Notes under the pieces: model-generated
What the model was told of the DNA's origin: nothing
The model's input: only the letters and a program-made list of their open reading frames with translations
Database searches by the model: none
Shown here: positions 1-3,867 of the stretch, in pieces
Position numbering within the stretch: the first letter of the stretch is position 1
Layout of the letters: each line of letters opens with the position of its first letter
Program-made: the position numbers and the translations under genes
From: Paracoccaceae bacterium
GTDB lineage: Bacteria; Pseudomonadota; Alphaproteobacteria; Rhodobacterales; Rhodobacteraceae
DNA: 5,085 nucleotides
NCBI GenBank assembly: GCA_024742655.1
Contig: JANSYB010000230.1
Span: 1 to 5,085 of the forward strand
Direction: 5' to 3'

Positions 1-115
1 TCGACCCCGAGCCCGATCCCACCTCATGCGCCTGGCGGAACACGCCAGATGGTTCGGCCCAGGCGAGTGATGCCGAAAGTGCCAGCGCAGAGACCACTGC
101 AACAGTATTTCTCAT
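1..115 (-). CDS. Periplasmic peptide-type ABC transporter substrate-binding protein, N-terminal fragment
   Basis: Only the first 38 codons are in the window; the reading frame is open at the left edge. The start is the ATG at 115-113, chosen because a strong AGGGAGG ribosome-binding site lies 7 nt upstream. The product begins with a clear Sec signal peptide: MRNT, then a hydrophobic Ala/Val/Leu/Ser stretch, then a signal peptidase I site after residue 20 (AWA before EPSG). The mature start contains FRQAHEVGSGSGS. I recognise this as the usual beginning of dipeptide/oligopeptide binding proteins (SBP_bac_5, DppA-like) in Rhodobacterales and relatives, where it is followed by a Leu-Asp-Pro segment outside this window. 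Such proteins capture peptides or related solutes in the periplasm and deliver them to an inner-membrane ABC permease. The family call rests on a short stretch; that it is an exported protein is much surer. Its divergent neighbour is a peptidase E-like enzyme, which fits peptide use. Confidence 0.72.
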   Translation of the reverse strand, partial: MRNTVAVVSALALSASLAWAEPSGVFRQAHEVGSGSGS

Positions 116-122
116 TTGTTTT

Positions 123-129
123 CCTCCCT
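123..129 (-). promoter_or_regulatory. Shine-Dalgarno site of the substrate-binding protein
   Basis: The minus strand reads AGGGAGG here, 7 nt before the ATG at 115. It is a near-perfect anti-16S match and is what fixes the start and frame of the truncated gene. A longer open frame on the same strand through this region (ending at 24) is only a shadow and has no such site. Confidence 0.8.
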
Positions 130-154
130 TTGGCAGCTTTCTTCGCCATTGCAC

Positions 155-177
155 GTCGGCGGAGAAACCCCGCCGAC
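155..177 (-). repeat. GC-rich inverted repeat in the leader of the substrate-binding-protein gene
   Basis: GTCGGCGG (155-162) and CCGCCGAC (170-177) are perfect 8-bp inverted arms around a 7-nt loop. On the minus strand the element lies about 40 nt before the start codon, so it would probably sit in the 5' untranslated mRNA as a stable stem-loop. No T-run follows it on either strand, so it is not a typical intrinsic terminator. It could protect the mRNA 5' region or be a protein-binding site; the function is not shown. Confidence 0.55.
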
Positions 178-218
178 ATTCGTGGTCCGCCGGCCTTGCG
201 GTCAAACGAAAAAAAGGG

Positions 219-263
219 CGAATATGGATGGCCGAAATTTAATCCATGGGTCATGGATATTCG
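219..263. repeat. Nested inverted repeats with three GGAT-type half-sites in the divergent intergenic region
   Basis: ATCCATG (242-248) and CATGGAT (252-258) form a perfect 7-bp inverted repeat around GGT. The outer copies CGAATAT (219-225) and ATATTCG (257-263) are also perfect inverted arms. Read as one dyad, 219-230 and 252-263 match at 10 of 12 positions. The motif ATATGGAT/CATGGATAT therefore occurs in three alternating orientations in 45 bp, midway between the two divergent genes. This is the layout expected of an operator for a dimeric regulator. A run of seven A (209-215) lies next to it, reading as T7 on the minus strand. No regulator family can be named from the sequence. Confidence 0.5.
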
Positions 264-325
264 GTTTGCGGCCTGGGCCGGATCCGTCTTGAATGGACCC
301 GCCAGAGGTCTTGGATGAACGGACA

Positions 326-1015
326 ATGCCAGAAAGCCAGATCATTCTCTCTTTCGGCGGCGGCGGCTTCAGCCATGCCTCCGAGCCCGCGCTGGACGAT
401 TTCTGCCTTCGATTTGTCCCGCCAAAACCCGACCTTGGCTATATCGGTTGGGCCAATGGCGATGACGAAACCCGCATCAGTCGTTTCCACGCGAGGTTTC
501 GTGACTTGGCGGGCGCGGTATCACATCTGCCCCTCGGCGCATCCGCCGGTGAAACCCGCAGCTGGCTTGCCGGCAAGAACCTCGTCTATCTGGGGGGCGG
601 AAACACGGCCCGCCTGATCACCGCGCTGACGATGGGCGATACCCTCGCCGCCTTTCTGGGGGCGAATGAGGCCGGGTGCGTTCTGGCCGGGGTCAGTGCC
701 GGTGGCGTGTGCTGGTTCGACTGGATATTGTCGGATTCCGGGGGCCAGGGGTATCGGCCGCTGCAGGGAGTGTCGGCCGTCTCCGGAGGCGTGTGTCCGC
801 ATTTCAGCTCAGAGATCGGGCGCAGGCCGGCATTCGAAAACGCGGTTGCCGCCCGTCCCTCGCAAGCGGCCTATGCGATCGACGACGCGGCGTGTACCGT
901 CGCGATTGGCGGTCAGGTTCGTGGGTATGTCTCGGCGCGACGTGACCGCGCGGCCTATCGCCTGACAGCGCAAGACGGCGCTGTTGCGTCAACCCGCCTG
1001 CCCGTCTTCGGCTAG
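326..1015 (+). CDS. Peptidase E-like serine peptidase, family S51
   Basis: A 229-residue cytoplasmic protein with the class I glutamine-amidotransferase-like fold of family S51 (peptidase E/cyanophycinase). E. coli PepE is also about 229 residues and cleaves N-terminal Asp-X dipeptides. Visible motifs: N-terminal IILSFGGGGFS (residues 7-16), YLGGGNTARL (88-97) and the nucleophile elbow AGVSAGGVCWF (121-131) with Ser124. CPHF with His159 matches the catalytic histidine of the family. The acidic third member is less certain; Asp132 or Asp137 are candidates. The in-frame ATG at 326 is preferred because it puts the glycine-rich first strand at the very N-terminus, as in relatives, with a weak GGATGA upstream. 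The ATG at 293 would add 11 residues without a better ribosome-binding site. The gene is divergent from a peptide-type binding protein, and its last 27 bp overlap the regulator gene coming from the other side. Substrate specificity (Asp-dipeptides or other small peptides) is inferred from the family. Confidence 0.85.
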   Translation: MPESQIILSFGGGGFSHASEPALDDFCLRFVPPKPDLGYIGWANGDDETRISRFHARFRDLAGAVSHLPLGASAGETRSWLAGKNLVYLGGGNTARLITALTMGDTLAAFLGANEAGCVLAGVSAGGVCWFDWILSDSGGQGYRPLQGVSAVSGGVCPHFSSEIGRRPAFENAVAARPSQAAYAIDDAACTVAIGGQVRGYVSARRDRAAYRLTAQDGAVASTRLPVFG

Positions 1016-1936
1016 GGTCTGCCCTTGTGTCATGCTGATCTGCGCCTCGCCCTCGATCCATTCGCAAACCGTTCGGATCGCGGCGTTCTTGCGCGCATCG
1101 GGACGTTCCAAAAGATGAAACGCGCGACCGGGCATCAGATCGATGTCGAACGGCTTGATCAACTGACCGCTGTCGACATCGTCATCCATGAAAGGAAACA
1201 CACCGAGGGCAACGCCCTGCCCGTCCTTGACGGCGCGCTGCACCATGTTGGAATCGAAAACGGTGAATTCGCTGTCGATTTTCAGGTCGCCACAGCCCGC
1301 CAACGCGAACCAGTTCTTCCATTCGCTATGATCGTGCTGGTGAATGATTGTCAGTCCCGCCAATTGCGACGGATGCGTCAAGGGCCCGGTTTCTCGCGCC
1401 AGTTCCGAACTGATGATGGGGGAATACCGCACTTGCATCACCGGCCTGGCGACAAGATCCTGCCACGTGCCGAACCCCCAATCCACCGCAAGATCCGTCT
1501 GCATCTGCCTGGCGTCGGTAATCCGCGAACCGTGGTGGATCACCAACTCGATCTTGGGGTGCGCCTTGCCAAGGCGCGCCAGACGCGGCCCCAGCCAGCG
1601 CGCGCCGAAGATCGGACCGACAGCGATTGAAACGGTCCGTTTGGGCGCGCCCACCTGCCGTTCGACTTCGACCCGAATATCCTCGAACGCCCTTGTCAGA
1701 ACAAGCGACAGCCCCTTGCCCCTTTCGGTCAGGCTGACTGCGCGCGTATGGCGATGGAACAGCTTGCAGCCCCAATCCTTCTCAAGCTGCCTGATCTGGT
1801 TGCTGACCGTCGTCGCGCTGACGCACAGCTCTTCGGCGGCGTCCTTGAAACTGAGCAGCCGTGCCGCCGCTTCGAAGGTGCGAAGCGCGGTCAAGGGCAG
1901 TCTTCCGGCTGATTTCTGCACCCTGCGTCCCATCAT
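989..1936 (-). CDS. LysR-family transcriptional regulator (GcvA-like branch)
   Basis: A 315-residue DNA-binding regulator. The N-terminal winged helix-turn-helix spans residues 13-72: LPLTALRTFEAAARLLSF, AAEELCVSATTVSNQIRQLE and LFHRHTRAVSLTERG are typical. A linker helix follows, then a periplasmic-binding-type effector domain from about residue 100, starting near VSIAVGPIFGARWLGPRL, as in GcvA/TrpI-type regulators. The ATG at 1936 is chosen because relatives start shortly before the Leu-Pro-Leu/Ala-Leu motif; the ATG at 1933 is equally possible. A TTG at 1969 would add 11 residues, but it lies upstream of the likely transcription start, since the TTGACA hexamer is at 1978-1983. It is transcribed divergently from the three-enzyme operon at 2067, the classical arrangement for a LysR regulator and its target, so control of that operon is the likely job. 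It probably also represses its own gene. The effector is unknown. The stop codon lies inside the S51 gene on the other strand. Confidence 0.92.
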   Translation of the reverse strand: MMGRRVQKSAGRLPLTALRTFEAAARLLSFKDAAEELCVSATTVSNQIRQLEKDWGCKLFHRHTRAVSLTERGKGLSLVLTRAFEDIRVEVERQVGAPKRTVSIAVGPIFGARWLGPRLARLGKAHPKIELVIHHGSRITDARQMQTDLAVDWGFGTWQDLVARPVMQVRYSPIISSELARETGPLTHPSQLAGLTIIHQHDHSEWKNWFALAGCGDLKIDSEFTVFDSNMVQRAVKDGQGVALGVFPFMDDDVDSGQLIKPFDIDLMPGRAFHLLERPDARKNAAIRTVCEWIEGEAQISMTQGQTLAEDGQAG

Positions 1937-1953
1937 GGATGAAATTTTGGCAA

Positions 1954-1983
1954 TCCATAACGCGTTCAAATCTCGTTTGTCAA
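1954..1983 (-). promoter_or_regulatory. Candidate sigma-70 promoter of the LysR gene
   Basis: On the minus strand a consensus -35 TTGACA (1983-1978) is followed after 18 nt by TATGGA (1959-1954), a weak -10 that keeps only the TAT start. Transcription would begin near 1947, only about 11-14 nt before the ATGs at 1936/1933. That agrees with the absence of a good Shine-Dalgarno sequence and disfavours the TTG start at 1969. The -35 overlaps the short palindrome TTTG-T-CAAA (1976-1984), a possible regulator contact. Confidence 0.35.
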
Positions 1984-2020
1984 AAACATTGCGAACACTG
2001 ACTTTCGGGTCTGACGGATC

Positions 2021-2035
2021 GGCAGGTCGCCTGCC
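2021..2035 (+). repeat. GC-rich 15-bp inverted repeat upstream of the three-enzyme operon
   Basis: GGCAGG (2021-2026) and CCTGCC (2030-2035) are perfect 6-bp arms around TCG. The element ends 31 nt before the GTG start and 15 nt before the ribosome-binding site, in the space shared with the divergent LysR gene. It could be an operator half-site pair or, if transcribed, a short stem-loop in the operon leader. I found no convincing T-N11-A LysR box with good flanking symmetry in this gap. Confidence 0.45.
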
Positions 2036-2050
2036 TGAATGACATCGTTA

Positions 2051-2056
2051 AAAGGG
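2051..2056 (+). promoter_or_regulatory. Ribosome-binding site supporting a GTG start
   Basis: AAAGGG lies 10 nt before the GTG at 2067. It supports GTG as the true start: the next in-frame Met (residue 11) is inside the dinucleotide-binding loop, so a later start would destroy the Rossmann motif. Confidence 0.6.
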
Positions 2057-2066
2057 CGTAACACAA

Positions 2067-3002
2067 GTGAAAGTCGCGATTTTCGGGGTCGGAGCCATGG
2101 GGTCGGTCTATGCCGCGCGTTTCGCCGGGGCCGGGCTTGACGTCGTCGCCATTGACCCATGGCAGGATCATGTCACCGCAATTGCCGAACGCGGTTTGCA
2201 TCTGCAAGGCCCCGATGGCGACAGGGTCGTGACCGGGATCAGGGCCTCGACCGATCCGGCCCTGGCACGTGGCGCCGACCTCATCGTCATAGCGACAAAG
2301 GCATCCGGCGTCGGGGAGGCCGCGCGGGCCGTGCAGTCTCTGATCTCGTCCGATGCCACCGTGGTGACCATCCAGAACGGGCTGGGCGCGGGCGACCGGA
2401 TTACCGAACACCTGCCCGGCGCATCCGTGCTTCTTGGGGTGGCCGACGGCTTTGGCGCGGCGATGCGGGGACCGGGCCATGCAAGTCATGCCGCGATGAA
2501 ACTGATCCGCCTTGGCGAGTTGGGCGGGGGTCTCACGCCCCGGTTGGCGCATGTCGTGACGATCTGGGAAACAGCCGGCTTCAAGGTGCAGGCCTTTGCA
2601 GACATACATCAGCTGGTCTGGGAAAAACTGCTGTGCAATGTCACCCTGTCGGCCCCCTGCACCGTGCATGACTGCACCGTGGGCGAATTGCTGGATGACC
2701 CCGGGAAATGGGCCGAGGCCCTCGAATGCATGCACGAGGCCCATGCATGCGCGATCGCGCGGGGACTTTCCTTTGCATTCGATGATCCGGTGGCCTACGT
2801 CACTGACTTCGCGAAAATGGTGCGTCATGCCAGCCCCTCGATGCGTCTGGATCATCTTGCCGGGCGCGTCTCCGAGATCGATTTCATCAACGGGGCGATT
2901 CCGCCTATCGGGCGGGACTTGGGAATCGTGACGCCGACAAATGAACGGCTAAGCGCGGAAGTGCGCGCCAGAGAGGAAAAATTCATGGATACGCGCAAAT
3001 GA
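2067..3002 (+). CDS. Ketopantoate reductase (PanE/ApbA) family dehydrogenase
   Basis: A 311-residue cytoplasmic NAD(P)-dependent 2-keto acid/2-hydroxy acid oxidoreductase. The N-terminal Rossmann domain opens with VKVAIFGVGAMGSVYAARFAG (glycine loop at residues 7-12). Family signature residues are all present: Lys78 in IATKA, Asn104 in IQNGLG, Lys187 and Asn191 in VWEKLLCN, Ser258 in PSM, and Glu270 in SEIDFING. These correspond to E. coli PanE Lys72, Asn98, Lys176, Asn180, Ser244 and Glu256, so the enzyme should be active. Asp30 ends the second strand (VVAIDP), a feature usually linked to NAD(H) rather than NADP(H). Length is slightly above the usual 290-305. PanE reduces 2-dehydropantoate to pantoate for pantothenate synthesis. 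Here the gene is the first of a catabolic-looking operon, overlaps the next gene by four bases (ATGA), and faces a LysR gene. It may therefore act on another branched or substituted 2-keto acid; family certain, substrate not. Confidence 0.9.
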   Translation: MKVAIFGVGAMGSVYAARFAGAGLDVVAIDPWQDHVTAIAERGLHLQGPDGDRVVTGIRASTDPALARGADLIVIATKASGVGEAARAVQSLISSDATVVTIQNGLGAGDRITEHLPGASVLLGVADGFGAAMRGPGHASHAAMKLIRLGELGGGLTPRLAHVVTIWETAGFKVQAFADIHQLVWEKLLCNVTLSAPCTVHDCTVGELLDDPGKWAEALECMHEAHACAIARGLSFAFDDPVAYVTDFAKMVRHASPSMRLDHLAGRVSEIDFINGAIPPIGRDLGIVTPTNERLSAEVRAREEKFMDTRK

Positions 3003-3853
3003 GAATTGCAAGTTTTCTTCACAACGACAGCCAGACCTACGGGGTGGTCACGCAGGCCGGCGTACATCCGGTGACGGGTGACTTCGCCAAAAGGTATCCC
3101 AGCCTGCGCGCGGTATTGGAAGCGGGGCAACTGGACGCGCTGGCGCAGAATTGCGCGGCACAGGCGATTTCGCCGTCCGACCTCGACCTTTTGCCACCGA
3201 TCCCGGCGCCGTCGAAAATCCTCTGTGTCGGGTTGAACTACCGCAAACCCTATCCCGTGGCCGGAAAGACGCTTGAAGCCGACAACATCGTGATTTTCGG
3301 ACGCCACGACGACACCTTAGTCGGCCACGCGTCACCGCTTGAACTGCCAACGGACGAGGCGGCACAAAGCTTTGACTTCGAAGGGGAAATCGTCGCCATC
3401 ATCGGCAAGGCGTGCCGCCATGCGTCAGAGGCTGATGCGCTGTCCCATGTTGCGGGCTATTCGTGCATGAACGAAGGATCCGTACGCGGCTGGCAAAAAC
3501 ATTCGATCCATGCGGGCAAGAATTTCTTCGCCTCCGGCGCATGGGGGCCGTATCTGACCACGCCCGACGAGGCCGGAGCGGTCGACGCCATGCAACTCGT
3601 GACGCGCGTCAACGGCGAGGTCATGCAGCAGGCGACAGGGGCTGACATGATTTACCCCTTGAGCAAGCTGATCGCCTACCTGTCGCATATGACCTGGCTG
3701 AACCCGGGCGACGTGATCGCGACCGGATCACCTGACGGGACCGGCGGAAGCCGCACGCCCCCCGCCTTTCTCAAAACCGGCGACGTGGTCGAGGTCGAGG
3801 TCTCGACCCTGGGCGTGTTGCGCAATCAGGTCACCGCGCCTCCGCGTGCATAA
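2999..3853 (+). CDS. Fumarylacetoacetate hydrolase (FAH) family protein with altered active site
   Basis: A 284-residue protein with a divergent N-terminal part (1-70) and the FAH C-terminal fold (72-280). Hallmarks are ILCVGLNYR (74-82), LVGHASPLELP (107-117), FDFEGEIVAIIGK (125-137), VAGYSCMNEGSVRGWQ (151-166), AGKNF with Lys174, and TGSPDGTGG (242-250). Family members are Mg/Mn enzymes: fumarylacetoacetases, HpaG-type isomerase/decarboxylases, acylpyruvate hydrolases, oxaloacetate decarboxylases. Glu128 and Glu130 fit the metal ligands, and Glu159 stands where Asp is usual. The loop after the first motif normally reads NYxxHxxE; here it is NYRKPYPVAG, with Pro84 and Val87 in place of the His/Glu dyad. 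The reaction may thus differ from the standard hydrolases. The start ATG overlaps the preceding stop (ATGA) and only a weak GGAT precedes it, so translation is probably coupled. The next gene follows after 14 bp. Family sure, substrate unknown. Confidence 0.9.
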   Translation: MRIASFLHNDSQTYGVVTQAGVHPVTGDFAKRYPSLRAVLEAGQLDALAQNCAAQAISPSDLDLLPPIPAPSKILCVGLNYRKPYPVAGKTLEADNIVIFGRHDDTLVGHASPLELPTDEAAQSFDFEGEIVAIIGKACRHASEADALSHVAGYSCMNEGSVRGWQKHSIHAGKNFFASGAWGPYLTTPDEAGAVDAMQLVTRVNGEVMQQATGADMIYPLSKLIAYLSHMTWLNPGDVIATGSPDGTGGSRTPPAFLKTGDVVEVEVSTLGVLRNQVTAPPRA

Positions 3854-3854
3854 C

Positions 3855-3859
3855 AAGGA
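3855..3859 (+). promoter_or_regulatory. Ribosome-binding site of the GcvT-family gene
   Basis: AAGGA lies directly after the FAH stop codon and 8 nt before the ATG at 3868. It fixes the start and shows the third gene is translated as a member of the same operon. Confidence 0.65.
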
Positions 3860-3867
3860 CGACAACC

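Noticed and set aside
155..177. Intrinsic terminator
   Set aside because: The stem is GC-rich, but no T-run follows it on either strand and it lies upstream of, not after, genes.
24..326. Minus-strand 100-codon frame across the left intergenic region
   Set aside because: It reads the binding-protein start region in the wrong frame; the correct frame begins at 115 with a signal peptide and an AGGGAGG site.
989..1936. Naming the LysR regulator gcvA because a GcvT-like gene is nearby
   Set aside because: The GcvA-like branch of LysR regulators is very large and the GcvT-family gene here lacks gcvH/gcvP partners, so the name would imply unsupported glycine-cleavage control.
1344..2042. Plus-strand open frames (also 1025-1630) opposite the LysR gene
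   Set aside because: The minus strand encodes an intact LysR protein with a helix-turn-helix and effector domain; these plus-strand frames show no motifs and overlap it fully.
1980..2855. Minus-strand open frame of 291 codons opposite the PanE-family gene
   Set aside because: No family motifs, and the plus strand carries all PanE signature residues; shadow frame.
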